From: JABMQB01 sp963666575 | Lineage (GTDB): Bacteria; Bacteroidota; Bacteroidia; Bacteroidales; Prolixibacteraceae | Length of the DNA: 64,000 nucleotides | Direction of reading: 5' to 3' | Assembly: GCA_963666575.2 (NCBI GenBank) | Contig: CAXXYG010000025.1 | Coordinates: 1-64,000 of the forward strand | Part shown: positions 52,693 to 62,670 of the stretch, piece after piece | Layout: every line of letters begins with the position of its first letter | How positions within the stretch are numbered: position 1 is the first letter of the stretch | The notes under the pieces: generated by a model | What the model was told of the DNA's origin: nothing | The model's input: the letters and a program-made list of their open reading frames with translations, nothing else | Databases searched by the model: none | Translations under genes and position numbers: made by a program

Positions 52693-53712
52693 TTATTTAG
52701 GCCTTTCAGCCAAAGTTAACCGCAGACTTTTACGGTATTTCCGGGAATTTCCAAAAGGCGCCTTTTCCTTTTTTTGTGGATGCTGAAGTTCTTGTTTACA
52801 CTCGTTTGAACAACACTTATGGTATTCATTTGCGCAGTCCGGGCATTGAAGAAATAACAAATGGCAACTATCATTGGCACAATTTGAATGGGTATCGAAT
52901 GGAGTGCCACACTGGTGGCATTTTGCCAGCACCTGCCCATTTACACTTTCGCCCATTCGCTCATCAAAAACAAAATTTTTACCTCTGAATTTCGAAGGTA
53001 GGTTTTTAGCTTTAATTTGCCGGGCATATTCCAATATACCTCCATGAAGCTGGCTAACATCGGCAAATCCTTTGTGCCGAAGGTAAGCACTGGCTTTTTC
53101 ACAACGTATTCCTCCGGTACAATACAACAATATTTTACTATCCCTTTGTGTTTCTAATTGCCCGGAAACAATTTCCAGCTCTTCACGAAAGGTATCGGCC
53201 TGCGGGCAAATGGCACCTTCAAAATGCCCAATTTCACTTTCATAATAGTTCCGCATATCTACAACCACAGTACCGGGTTGGCCTACCAAATTGTGAAAAT
53301 CAACTCCCGACAAATGTTTGCCTACATTGGTTACATCGTAATCGCCATCGTTTAAACCATCGGCAACCAATTTTGGACGGACCTTGATGGTTAGTTTATA
53401 AAATGATTTGCCATCGTCTTCAATGGCATATTTTATGGGGATATCTTTTAAAAAATTGTAATTGAGCAATGTCTCAAGAAATTGTTCCATCTGATGTTCG
53501 GGTACACTCATCTGAGCATTAATCCCTTCACGGGCAACATAAATACGCCCAAAACAATTTAGCTCAAACCAATCGCTGTATAAACTATCACGGATTTCCT
53601 GAGGATTATCAAGGTAAATGTATTTGTAGAAAGAAACTGTTTTACGGTTGAAACTTTCTTCCATCAACAGCTTTTTTAATTCCTCCTTATTCACCTTATT
53701 ATGTAAAACCAT
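52693..53712 (-). CDS. trhO: tRNA uridine(34) hydroxylase TrhO
   Basis: 339-aa rhodanese-family enzyme that makes 5-hydroxyuridine at the wobble position of certain tRNAs. The N-terminal ~110 residues (GRIYVAREGINAQMSVPEHQ) are the acylphosphatase-like domain. The rhodanese domain has VVVDMRNYYESEIGHFEGAI and the active loop ILLYCTGGIRCEKASAYL. The C-terminal Cys-rich tail (CHQCGTPFDTHSNC, CPDCANEYHKCCSNEC) is a zinc-binding module seen in many TrhO. The sequence is intact and standard length. Confidence 0.92.
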   Translation of the reverse strand: MVLHNKVNKEELKKLLMEESFNRKTVSFYKYIYLDNPQEIRDSLYSDWFELNCFGRIYVAREGINAQMSVPEHQMEQFLETLLNYNFLKDIPIKYAIEDDGKSFYKLTIKVRPKLVADGLNDGDYDVTNVGKHLSGVDFHNLVGQPGTVVVDMRNYYESEIGHFEGAICPQADTFREELEIVSGQLETQRDSKILLYCTGGIRCEKASAYLRHKGFADVSQLHGGILEYARQIKAKNLPSKFRGKNFVFDERMGESVNGQVLAKCHQCGTPFDTHSNCANDSCHLLFLQCPDCANEYHKCCSNECKQELQHPQKKEKAPFGNSRKYRKSLRLTLAERPK

Positions 53713-53808
53713 ATTGTTTTAATTTAATCTAAATAAAGCGACAAAGATAATTTTTTAACACAAAACAAGAAATAATTTTAAAACTCCCTCTTACATCTAT
53801 TTGAAAAC

Positions 53809-53816
53809 TATCTTTG
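53809..53816 (+). promoter_or_regulatory. Possible -7 promoter element of the helicase gene
   Basis: TATCTTTG matches TAnnTTTG exactly, 23 bases before the ATG. No clear -33 element is seen. Confidence 0.4.
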
Positions 53817-53838
53817 TATCCAAAATAATGACTAGATA

Positions 53839-55080
53839 ATGAAGTTTGAAGATTATTCGATTTCCTTCGAGATAAAAAAGAATTTAGAGAAGCTGGGATT
53901 TAAAAGGCCCACTGACATACAGTTTAAGGCTATTCCACCTATTTTGCTGGGAGAAGATGTGCTGGCGGTTGCTCAAACCGGAACAGGAAAAACAGCCGCA
54001 TTTGCTATTCCTGTGATACATAAATTGCTTGAGCGCAAAAAAGTTGAACGCCGCCCCGATGGAATTAAATGTGTTGTAATGGTTCCAACCCATGAATTAG
54101 CCATACAGTTAAGCGAGGTTTTTGAAAAAATTGGTAAACGTACCCGTATAAAAACCTATTGCATACATGGAGGTGTGGAACAAGGGCCCCAAATAGCCAA
54201 ACTTGAAAAAGGAATCGATATTTTGATTGCTACCCCCGGGAGGTTATTTGACCTGGTAAGCCAAAAATTCCTCCGGCTTCACCGTGTTGAAATTCTTATT
54301 TTAGATGAAGCCGACCGTATGTTGGAATTAGGATTTTACAAAGACATTCAGGACTTAATACGTTTTCTGCCGCGGCGGCGGCAGACGTTGTATTTTTCAG
54401 CTACAATCGACGATAAAATCAAAAAACTGGCTTATTCATTGGTAACCAAACCTATCAGGATTGAGCTTTCGCCTAAAGACCCTGTAGCAAAAAACATTCA
54501 CCATACAGTTGCATTTATTGGCATGGACGATAAGCGTTTTTTCCTGGAACGTATGATCAAAGAAAATCCGGAGAAAAAAATACTGGTTTTTGTGCGGACA
54601 AAAGTTCGTGCCGAACGGGTCAAAAAAGCATTGGAACGTGTGAACCTGGAAAGTGACACAATCCACAGCGACAAAGACCAGGACGAAAGGACATCGGTGA
54701 TGAATGCCTTTAAAACCGGTGAAAACAAAATACTAATTGCCACCGATGTAAGTGCCAGGGGAATTGACATTCCAAATGTTGAATTTGTGGTTAATTATGA
54801 TTTGCCAGAAGTAACCGAAAATTATGTACACCGCGTAGGACGAACAGGGCGCGGCAATCAGAATGGGCAGGCGGTTTCATTTTGCAGTCCCGAAGAAAAA
54901 GTAATTTTAGAAGAAATTGAGTCCTTTTTGACCAAGGAAATTGAGGTGCTAAAAATCGACAAAAATGAATATGCTGATACTCTTGACTTTACTGACGACA
55001 CCGACGATAACTGGAAGGCATTATTAAAAGAAGAGGAATCGCGGCCAATTAAAAAAAGGAAGAAAAAGAAGAAAAAATAA
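53839..55080 (+). CDS. DEAD-box RNA helicase
   Basis: 413-aa RhlE/CsdA-like RNA-unwinding ATPase. The Q motif is KRPTDIQFKAIPPIL, motif I AQTGTGKTAAFAIP, motif II LDEADRMLEL, motif III FSATIDD, and motif VI HRVGRTGRGNQNG. The C-terminus is a short Lys-rich tail (KKRKKKKKK) that would help bind RNA. It likely serves RNA folding, ribosome assembly or cold adaptation. The next gene begins four bases after its stop, so the two may be co-transcribed. Confidence 0.94.
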   Translation: MKFEDYSISFEIKKNLEKLGFKRPTDIQFKAIPPILLGEDVLAVAQTGTGKTAAFAIPVIHKLLERKKVERRPDGIKCVVMVPTHELAIQLSEVFEKIGKRTRIKTYCIHGGVEQGPQIAKLEKGIDILIATPGRLFDLVSQKFLRLHRVEILILDEADRMLELGFYKDIQDLIRFLPRRRQTLYFSATIDDKIKKLAYSLVTKPIRIELSPKDPVAKNIHHTVAFIGMDDKRFFLERMIKENPEKKILVFVRTKVRAERVKKALERVNLESDTIHSDKDQDERTSVMNAFKTGENKILIATDVSARGIDIPNVEFVVNYDLPEVTENYVHRVGRTGRGNQNGQAVSFCSPEEKVILEEIESFLTKEIEVLKIDKNEYADTLDFTDDTDDNWKALLKEEESRPIKKRKKKKKK

Positions 55081-55084
55081 GTGT

Positions 55085-56356
55085 GTGAGTAACTACGATA
55101 CTATTATAATAGGCGCTGGCGCTGCCGGACTAATTGCAGCAGCTAAAGCGGCTGAACATGGGGCAAGTGTCCTTGTCCTTGAAAAAATGAAACAACCTGG
55201 CCGTAAACTGATGATTACCGGGAAAGGCCGTTGTAACATCACAAATGCCGCCGAGCAAACTGAATTTATTAAACACATTCAGCCCAACGGGCGGTTTTTA
55301 CATTATGCATTTTCGCAGTTTTTCTCTGACGACATTATTAACCTTCTTAATAATTGTGGAGTTAAAACAGTCCTGGAAAGGGGTAACAGGATTTTCCCCA
55401 AAAGCAGCCGAGCCGCTGATATAGTAACTGCATTGATTAAAAATGTTTCGGCAGAAAATATTACCATCAATTGTAGTACGCAGGCTACAAAGCTTATTAC
55501 TGAAGAAAACAAAATTAAGGGTGTTGAGATTTCAGAGAACGGGCAACAAAAACAAATTTTTGCCTCAAATATTATTATTTGCACTGGTGGAAAATCGTAC
55601 CCTGCCACAGGATCAAGTGGCGATGGATATACATTTTCTCAGCAGGTAGGCCATTCCATTACCCCACCCCGCCCGGCTTTAGTACCTCTTGAAACTGAAG
55701 AAAAAATCCCAAAACTTTTACATGGATTAACTCTTAAAAATGTCAATACAATTGTATGGGTAAATGGTAAAAAACAGACCGAAGAATTTGGAGAGCTTGT
55801 ATTTTCTGATTTTGGATTAACAGGCCCAACCATACTAACGAGTAGCCGAATAGTGGTTGATGAGCTAAACAAAAATAATCGGGTTGAAATTACCATTGAC
55901 CTTAAGCCGGCATTAAGCAATGAAAAACTGGATGCCCGCCTTTTGCGTGATTTAAATGCAAATGGCAAAAAACACATTTTGGCTTTATTTAAACTTTGGC
56001 TACCGTCTCAATTAATTCCCACTTTTCTGGAAAAATCAGAAATCGACCAAAAAAAAGAAGCGCATCAAATATCTGGAAAAGAGCGCAAAAGAATAAAACA
56101 GCTAATGAAAGAGTTTAGGTTTAAAATTTCAGGTTACCGGCCTTTTAAAGAAGCCATTATAACAGCAGGTGGTGTTTTAACTAAAGAGATAAATTCCAAA
56201 ACCATGGAATCGAAACTCATCAAAAATCTGTATTTTGCAGGCGAAGTAATCGATTTGGATGCTGATACCGGAGGGTATAACCTTCAGATTGCATGGTCAA
56301 CAGGATGGTTGGCCGGAAGGTCGTGCGCAGAAAATATAACTAATAACTCAAATTAA
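55085..56356 (+). CDS. NAD(P)/FAD-dependent oxidoreductase, HI0933/BaiN family
   Basis: 423-aa flavoprotein. FAD-binding motif is DTIIIGAGAAGLIAAAKAAEHG, followed by the family signature GRKLMITGKGRCNITNA. Further markers are IICTGGKSYPATGSSGDGY and the C-terminal LYFAGEVIDLDADTGGYNLQIAWSTG. The start is GTG at 55085, four bases after the helicase stop. Physiological substrate is not established for most members; some reduce C=C bonds. Followed closely by the DUF1456 gene. Confidence 0.92.
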   Translation: MSNYDTIIIGAGAAGLIAAAKAAEHGASVLVLEKMKQPGRKLMITGKGRCNITNAAEQTEFIKHIQPNGRFLHYAFSQFFSDDIINLLNNCGVKTVLERGNRIFPKSSRAADIVTALIKNVSAENITINCSTQATKLITEENKIKGVEISENGQQKQIFASNIIICTGGKSYPATGSSGDGYTFSQQVGHSITPPRPALVPLETEEKIPKLLHGLTLKNVNTIVWVNGKKQTEEFGELVFSDFGLTGPTILTSSRIVVDELNKNNRVEITIDLKPALSNEKLDARLLRDLNANGKKHILALFKLWLPSQLIPTFLEKSEIDQKKEAHQISGKERKRIKQLMKEFRFKISGYRPFKEAIITAGGVLTKEINSKTMESKLIKNLYFAGEVIDLDADTGGYNLQIAWSTGWLAGRSCAENITNNSN

Positions 56357-56373
56357 GTTTTTAAAATACAATT

Positions 56374-56619
56374 ATGACTAATAATGACATTCTCAAAAAA
56401 TTGCGTGTTGCCCTTAAGTTAAACAACGATGACATTGTAGAAATATGTAAGCTGGTTGATTTTAGTGTATCAAAAAGCGAACTGGGTGCATTATTCCGCA
56501 AAGAAGGCCACCCCAAATACAAACTTTGTGGCGACCAGATTTTACGGAACTTCCTGAATGGCCTTATTATCTACAAACGCGGCGACCGCGAGGAAAAGGA
56601 GGTAAAAACAAAGGTTTAA
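56374..56619 (+). CDS. DUF1456 (YehS-like) family protein, single repeat
   Basis: 81-aa protein containing one DUF1456 unit (NNDILKKLRVALKLNNDDIVEI, SKSELGALFRKEGHPKY, CGDQILRNFLNGL). E. coli YehS and most members have two such units in ~150 residues, so this is half the usual size. The end is polar and does not look like a truncated second unit. No known function. Confidence 0.85.
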   Translation: MTNNDILKKLRVALKLNNDDIVEICKLVDFSVSKSELGALFRKEGHPKYKLCGDQILRNFLNGLIIYKRGDREEKEVKTKV

Positions 56620-56634
56620 GTTTTACATTCCCAA

Positions 56635-58170
56635 TCAAATATTGGTAACAATAGGTTCGTACATATACTCTTCCACGATTTTTGTAACGGTTCTAAAATC
56701 AATTTTACCCGTTCCCATCATAGGTAATTCTTCAAGAACCATAAATTGTTTTGGAAGTGCAATATTTGGAAGCTCTTTCGCCATTTTCTTAAGAATTTCT
56801 GTTTTATTTACCGCTTGTGTAACAGCTGCTATAATTGATGCTCCTTTTAATTCGTCGGATAATTCAACCACACAACATAAAACTCCTTCGGGTAGGAATT
56901 GCTCCAGAGTAGCTTCTACTTTTACCAATGAAACCATTTCGCCTCCTATTTTTACAAAGCGCTTAAATCGACCGGCATGCCACAAATAATCTTCATCATC
57001 ATAATATCCCATATCACCGGTATTGTACCAGCCATCCTTCAGGTTTTCGGCAGTTAATTCCGGGTCGTTGTAATAACCTTTCATAACCAAACTTCCTTTT
57101 ACCATTATTTTGCCAACCTCCAGGATGCCGCAATTTTCACCGGTTTCAAAATTTTCAATTCGTACTTCAACACCAGGAATTACTTTCCCTATACTTCCGG
57201 GTTTATTATTTTCAATTGAATTAACTGATATCACCGGTGAAGTTTCGGTAGCCCCATAACCTTCAAGAAGAGTAACACCGTGTTTTTCCATAAAACCATC
57301 TCTTAATGCATCGGGGCATTTATCGGCGCCTGCAACCATTAATCGGAGAGATTTAAAGTCACCTTTTTTTGATTTTTTCAGATAACCCCAGAAAAAACTT
57401 GGAGTTCCAACCATAATCGTTGGTTTTTCTTCAGCAGCAATATCACTCACTGTTTGAAAATCCAAGGGATTGGCATATGTAACCATGGTCATTCCATATA
57501 CAAATGAAACCCATAAATTAACCGTCAATCCAAAAATGTGAAAAAATACCAAGTTGGCTAAAAGAATATCGTCACCTGAAATATGTACATAATCGCCAAA
57601 ATTTAAAATGTTCGATGACAAATTTTTATGGGTCAGCTGTACTGCTTTGGGGTCTTTTTCGCTGCCACTTGTAAACAATATGGCAGCTGTATCGTCTTCA
57701 TTCCCTTTGTGAATGCTGTTCAGAATAAAATTAACCGGTAATTTCGATTTTAATGCAGCTTTAAGTTTATCAATAATCGATACGCTTGCCATAATATCTT
57801 CAATCATAACCATACCATCAATAACCTGGCAATCAATTTTTTCCAGCAGGGCTTTTGAGGTAATTATCGTTGTAAATTCGCATTTTTTCTGAGCATATTT
57901 GGCATTAGCTTCGGCTCCTGTTGAATAATTTATCATCACAGGAATTCGTCCACTCATTAATGCACCTACATTTGCTAAAGCACACCCGGCTGATGTTGGA
58001 ATCATAAGGCCAATAAAACCTTTATCATACTTTTTAAACTTCGATGATAAAATGAGTGCCCCAATCAGAGCCCTTGCATACGTTACATTTTTTTTGGTTG
58101 TTTTATCAATGATTGCAAGCTTATCGGCATACTTTTTTGCCATCCGTACAAATTGGTGGTGTAATAACAT
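56635..58170 (-). CDS. AMP-binding enzyme (acyl-CoA/acyl-ACP synthetase-like)
   Basis: 511-aa adenylate-forming enzyme that likely activates fatty acids. The P-loop-like A3 motif is AAILFTSGSEKDPKAVQLTH. GYGATETSPVISVN is motif A5, YNTGDMGYYDDEDYLWHAGRFKRFVKIGGEMV covers A7-A8, and GTGKIDF holds the catalytic Lys. The N-terminal region is shorter than in FadD. This resembles the synthetase half of Aas (acyl-ACP synthetase), without the acyltransferase half. Chain preference unknown. Confidence 0.88.
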   Translation of the reverse strand: MLLHHQFVRMAKKYADKLAIIDKTTKKNVTYARALIGALILSSKFKKYDKGFIGLMIPTSAGCALANVGALMSGRIPVMINYSTGAEANAKYAQKKCEFTTIITSKALLEKIDCQVIDGMVMIEDIMASVSIIDKLKAALKSKLPVNFILNSIHKGNEDDTAAILFTSGSEKDPKAVQLTHKNLSSNILNFGDYVHISGDDILLANLVFFHIFGLTVNLWVSFVYGMTMVTYANPLDFQTVSDIAAEEKPTIMVGTPSFFWGYLKKSKKGDFKSLRLMVAGADKCPDALRDGFMEKHGVTLLEGYGATETSPVISVNSIENNKPGSIGKVIPGVEVRIENFETGENCGILEVGKIMVKGSLVMKGYYNDPELTAENLKDGWYNTGDMGYYDDEDYLWHAGRFKRFVKIGGEMVSLVKVEATLEQFLPEGVLCCVVELSDELKGASIIAAVTQAVNKTEILKKMAKELPNIALPKQFMVLEELPMMGTGKIDFRTVTKIVEEYMYEPIVTNI

Positions 58171-58646
58171 AGTAAAAATGCGTTAGTTTATATTCTGTCT
58201 ATAGTCTTACAATGTAACAGTTTACCACAAATCTCAGCTTTACTAAATACCAATAAGTGCCTTTTTGCACTATTTTAGGACTATTTCTTTAAAATATTAA
58301 AATTTTTTAGTGCAATGTTCAAAAACATAAACAGATCTATGGCAAAATAAATTCAACTTAACAGCTGCTGCAAAATGTATTAGTGTCTGTTTTAAATAGC
58401 CCAAAAGATGTTTAAACGAATACTAATAATACAAATGAGGGTTGATTTTTGAAATTATTTGTTTTCAAAAGGTTAGACAGAAACTTTTCCAGAGCCAGGA
58501 ACTTTGGAAAAAGTTAATTATTTGATTTACACGACCAAATTCAAACGTTAATAAAAAAAAATATAAATTCATTCCAGAGTTACGTAACGTAACAGATGGA
58601 GAAGGGATATTTTTATACTCATAAAAATTATGGCCGAACCAATTAT
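58171..58646. other. 476-bp non-coding region
   Basis: No gene is supported. It holds the promoter of the AMP-binding gene at its left end. An imperfect hairpin lies at 58482-58515 (AACTTTTCC ... GGAAAAAGTT). A GTTACGTAAC palindrome sits at 58579-58588, extended by a further GTAAC. Nothing else stands out. Confidence 0.55.
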
Positions 58647-61600
58647 TTACTCATTTTTAAGAGCGACACTAATCTGTTGATTTTTTATGGAATACCACGA
58701 AATAGCAACAATCCAAATAATTCCGTTCACTAAAATCACTGCAGCAAGAATTAAAATGTAAGCCAACGAAACTCCTGTATTTGTCGACATAATAGAAGGT
58801 AATGTTGCCAGAACAGCTGTAATCAAACCTGACAATACACCTGCTCCTAAAAGAATAAAATATTCATTTACCAAAATATTAAACAGTTTTTTATGGGGAT
58901 ACCCAATTACTGAAAGCAGCGCCAATTCATGTTTCCTGTCGTGGATGGTACGCGCCAATACTATTGCCAGTCCGATTGTTCCAAGGAAAAGCCCTAAAGC
59001 CCCTAATGCAAGGAATATGGAAAGATATGTATTGGTTACTGAATAAAATTCGGTTAACCGTTGAGCTGTGAGTACAGGTTCCCACCCATAGTCGCGGAAA
59101 GCAAATTGTAATGCTTCATTTATTTCTGCCCCGCCTTCAGGATTTCCATCAATCAAAAATAAGTTTGAACCGCTGCTGGTGGGGTAATTTTTCAGGAAAT
59201 GGCCGTTACCGATAATAATATATCCCTGAAAAATTGAAGGTGCAAGCCCTGCAACAAGTTTTAACCTGATGGTGTCGCCCATTTCATTTTTATATTCCAT
59301 AACATCGCCCACCTTTTTGCCTAAGCCCCACTGAATAACTGTTTGGTCAGCTATGGCTGGGATAGTTCCATCGTCAAATATTTTGTTTAAAGATAACCAG
59401 GGATTTAATTCATCAAAACCATCAGATTTGGAAGCAAAGGAAAAACGGCCGTCGAGCTCTTCGGCATCTACACCAAGAACTGCAGGATTTGAGATACGAT
59501 TTAAATTCAGGCAACTGGCATCATCGCCATCAATTTTCCGAAACTGTACGGCTCTATAATTATCAGGCAATGTTTCCTGGGCTTTCCTTACAGGATCGTT
59601 AATATCAAATAATAGAGGCATGGTTGTTTCAGCAAAATATAAAAAACCACCAGTGCCACTTGATTTTTCATGGGCACTGGCAAACATATCCTGTTTATTG
59701 GCTCCTGTTGAGATAGTCAGGAATGTAGCGAGGGCAAATAACATAACAATGGCAATAGACCTCGAACGTTGGCGCAATGTGTTACGTTTACTTAGCCCTA
59801 GAATTGAAAATTTTCGGTCAACAGATTTTTTAGCAGAAAAAAACCAATCGGAAAACAGTAAAAAAGAAACCAACAACAACCCTCCTGCCATAAAAAATAA
59901 CGATGGATTTTGTGTGTCTTTAAAAAACAACTGACTGATAATTATTACAACAGATGCAGCAAACATAAGAAAGCCTACTGCAACTTTTAATTTTATTAAC
60001 CAGGGTTTTTGTTTTTTGACAATTTTTTTCTGGACATCGGCAACTTGCTGTTTTAATTTTTTGCGAACAGCTAATGCGATTACTATTACCGAAATTAAAA
60101 CAGTAATGATAAACCCAATGATCAAGGTTGAAGGAACTATTTTTATCTCCAACACTGTTGTACGGACAATATCAGACCAAAGGCTATTCAGTGCATAAAA
60201 TACAATTTTAGTATACCCTACTGCTACAAACAGACCTACTGCCGAACCAATAACAGAAATCAACAGGCCTTCGCTAATAAAAAAACGTCGAATTTGTTTT
60301 TGCTTAAAACCCAATACCGATAAAGTCCCGATTTGTGGCAACCGGTTTTCGAGGTTCAGCATAAACAGCAGCGATGTTAAAAGAATAGCAGCTATGAGAA
60401 GGAAAAAACTCAGCCCAATAAATAACTGGCTAAAATCAACACCATTTTGAGCGGCATACATTCCTTTTTCTTTAACAGAAACCACCATAAAACCTAAATC
60501 GGCAGGATTCATTAGCGCAGAAAACAGAGATTTGAAACCTTCATTATTTAGGGTTCCTTTATCAAACCTTATAGCGGTATAATTGCCAAATCGGTTCGAC
60601 CATAATTCCTCAGCTTTTTTGATTGAAATAAAAGCTTTTGGTGTCCCTTTAAATGCATCCCAATAATCTTCGTCCTTGTCGCGAATTTTATCCAGGTCGA
60701 TGGGTACACCAGCTTCCCATTCGGCACAATCACCGGCATCTGATAATCCTGGCAAGTATGGCATTAACGATTCATCTGCATAAGGGCTATCCATCGAAAC
60801 GACTTCCTTTACCACAAAACCAGTTGTTTTTTCTACAAGTTTGCGGAGTGGCCCAATTTCAAAATAGGTGAGCCAAACAGAATCAGTAACACCAACATTT
60901 AAATCGGCTGCCAACCATTGGTTAATGATTATTTCACCGGGTTGAACCTTGTTTTCAGGAAGGGTTGATACAAATGAATAAGGAGTAATGCTATTCAGAC
61001 CACTATGTTTTGCTGACAAACCATTTACAAAATAGGTTAATAGTGGTTTTGCTCCCGGCTGTTTCCCAAAACTATCAAATACCTGATAATCAAGAAATAC
61101 ACGTTCTGAAATGATTTCAGTTTCCCCTGATTTTTCAACATCACGAAATAACAATCCGGCATCTTTAGGTTTCCACGCCTGTTTTAAATCCAGCTCAATT
61201 TGCAGTTCGGATAAATTTTCGCCAGTTATCAATAAGGTATTTGCTTTCTCTTCAAAAACCAACAATTTATTTAACCTTTCCAACGGCATAAAAACGTTCA
61301 GTGGAGCAGTTTGTGAGTTTTTCAGGAAAAACCTGCCCAACTCATTTTTGCCGGCTATGTGTTTAATCGTAGCCCTGAATGAAACACTGTTTTCAACATC
61401 AGAAACAAACGGGGCATTTAAAGGAATAAGGCTTTCCTTTTTAATGCGCAATAAAATGTTATCGCCTTCATTAACAGATAAACGAACAGCCAGATTTTCA
61501 CTGATTATTATCTCATTTCCCGACAAATCTGAATAAATATTTGTAGAAGCTAATCGTTCAAAATAATTTTCTACACCTATTACCTGCACACGGTTAGCAC

Positions 61601-61904
61601 GTTTGGCCCCACCGTCGGCAACTACAACGGCCTCTGATATAAGGATTGGTGTTACCTGGTATTCGGTTCTGCTTTCAAGTTCAGTGGCCAACGATTGGCT
61701 AAAAAAACGGTCGCCTGCCGAAATAGTAAAATTTGTTTCTCCTAAGCGGTAATTGGTAATCTGTTCGAGGCTGTGGGTTATGGAATCACCGATAATTAAT
61801 CCGCCTGTTAAAACTGCCGAACTAATGATAACTCCAATTGCAACCAACAAATTTGCTTTTAGGTAATGTAGGAATGTTTTTATTATAAATTGTATCTGGC
61901 TCAT
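58647..61904 (-). CDS. Large FtsX/MacB-type ABC permease
   Basis: 1085-aa membrane protein with about ten helices arranged as two FtsX-like halves. The first helix (LLVAIGVIISSAVLTGGLIIG) leads into a ~470-residue periplasmic region; three helices follow at ~500-640 (FFLLIAAILLTSLLFML, LISVIGSAVGLFVAVGY). Two linker helices come next, then a second MacB-like part from ~735 and a final three-helix block (YLSIFLALGALGLFLG, YFILLGAGVLSGLITAVL, AYILILAAVILVNGII). It pairs with the ATPase gene 50 bases upstream. Family roles include lipoprotein or lipid trafficking and efflux; the cargo is unknown. Confidence 0.88.
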   Translation of the reverse strand: MSQIQFIIKTFLHYLKANLLVAIGVIISSAVLTGGLIIGDSITHSLEQITNYRLGETNFTISAGDRFFSQSLATELESRTEYQVTPILISEAVVVADGGAKRANRVQVIGVENYFERLASTNIYSDLSGNEIIISENLAVRLSVNEGDNILLRIKKESLIPLNAPFVSDVENSVSFRATIKHIAGKNELGRFFLKNSQTAPLNVFMPLERLNKLLVFEEKANTLLITGENLSELQIELDLKQAWKPKDAGLLFRDVEKSGETEIISERVFLDYQVFDSFGKQPGAKPLLTYFVNGLSAKHSGLNSITPYSFVSTLPENKVQPGEIIINQWLAADLNVGVTDSVWLTYFEIGPLRKLVEKTTGFVVKEVVSMDSPYADESLMPYLPGLSDAGDCAEWEAGVPIDLDKIRDKDEDYWDAFKGTPKAFISIKKAEELWSNRFGNYTAIRFDKGTLNNEGFKSLFSALMNPADLGFMVVSVKEKGMYAAQNGVDFSQLFIGLSFFLLIAAILLTSLLFMLNLENRLPQIGTLSVLGFKQKQIRRFFISEGLLISVIGSAVGLFVAVGYTKIVFYALNSLWSDIVRTTVLEIKIVPSTLIIGFIITVLISVIVIALAVRKKLKQQVADVQKKIVKKQKPWLIKLKVAVGFLMFAASVVIIISQLFFKDTQNPSLFFMAGGLLLVSFLLFSDWFFSAKKSVDRKFSILGLSKRNTLRQRSRSIAIVMLFALATFLTISTGANKQDMFASAHEKSSGTGGFLYFAETTMPLLFDINDPVRKAQETLPDNYRAVQFRKIDGDDASCLNLNRISNPAVLGVDAEELDGRFSFASKSDGFDELNPWLSLNKIFDDGTIPAIADQTVIQWGLGKKVGDVMEYKNEMGDTIRLKLVAGLAPSIFQGYIIIGNGHFLKNYPTSSGSNLFLIDGNPEGGAEINEALQFAFRDYGWEPVLTAQRLTEFYSVTNTYLSIFLALGALGLFLGTIGLAIVLARTIHDRKHELALLSVIGYPHKKLFNILVNEYFILLGAGVLSGLITAVLATLPSIMSTNTGVSLAYILILAAVILVNGIIWIVAISWYSIKNQQISVALKNE

Positions 61905-61954
61905 TTCGTTTTTATCAAAAAAATTGGCGAAGAACTAATTAATTCTATTCCTGA

Positions 61955-62632
61955 TTATTGACTTAAACCACCATTAATCAGTGTATATTGTTTATCCATC
62001 AACGCAGCCATTTCGGCAGAATGTGTTACGGTTACCAAAGTAAGGTTTTCTTCAGCCGTTAAGGCAACTAACAACTCGGAAAGTGTTGTTGCATTTTTTT
62101 GATCGAGAGCACCAGTTGGTTCGTCGGCCAGAAGCAAGCGAGGTTTATTTATAAGTGCTCTGACAACTGCCGTTCGCTGGCACTCACCCCCCGATAATTC
62201 AGCAGGTTTTTGAAACCGTTGCTCCCAAATACCAACACGTTTTAAAAGGTGTTCAGCCCATATTTTATCTTCTTTCCCTACGGCATTTTTAAATGGGAGG
62301 ACTGGTAACATTACATTTTCCCAAAGTGTACATTGGGGTAATAAATAATGCAATTGAAAAACAAAACCCAGTTCTTTGTTTCGGAACTCAGCCAACTCAT
62401 TTTTGTTTAGTGAAGCAAGGCTTTTGTTGTCCAGTAAAATTTCGCCGGAATCAGGAATATCAACACCGCCAATCAAGTTTAATAAAGTTGTTTTACCCGA
62501 TCCGCTTGGCCCAATAACAGCCACCTTTTCACCGGCATCAATTGAAAAATTTAAACCATCCAAAACCTTTTGATACACCTTTGAACCTGACTCACCATAA
62601 CTTTTTGTAATATTCTTCAGTTCTAACAACAT
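61955..62632 (-). CDS. LolD/MacB-type ABC transporter ATPase
   Basis: 225-aa ATP-binding subunit. Walker A is IGPSGSGKTTLLNLIGG, the Q-loop region FVFQLHYLLPQCTLWENVMLP, the signature LSGGECQRTAVVRAL and Walker B RLLLADEPTGALD, with VTVTHSAEMAALMD as the His switch. All features match the LolD/MacB group that drives FtsX-type permeases. It is upstream of the large permease and 38 bases downstream of the GT4 gene on the same strand. Confidence 0.93.
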   Translation of the reverse strand: MLLELKNITKSYGESGSKVYQKVLDGLNFSIDAGEKVAVIGPSGSGKTTLLNLIGGVDIPDSGEILLDNKSLASLNKNELAEFRNKELGFVFQLHYLLPQCTLWENVMLPVLPFKNAVGKEDKIWAEHLLKRVGIWEQRFQKPAELSGGECQRTAVVRALINKPRLLLADEPTGALDQKNATTLSELLVALTAEENLTLVTVTHSAEMAALMDKQYTLINGGLSQ

Positions 62633-62670
62633 TTTTTATTTTGGTTTTTTTGATGTATTAAAATTAACTT

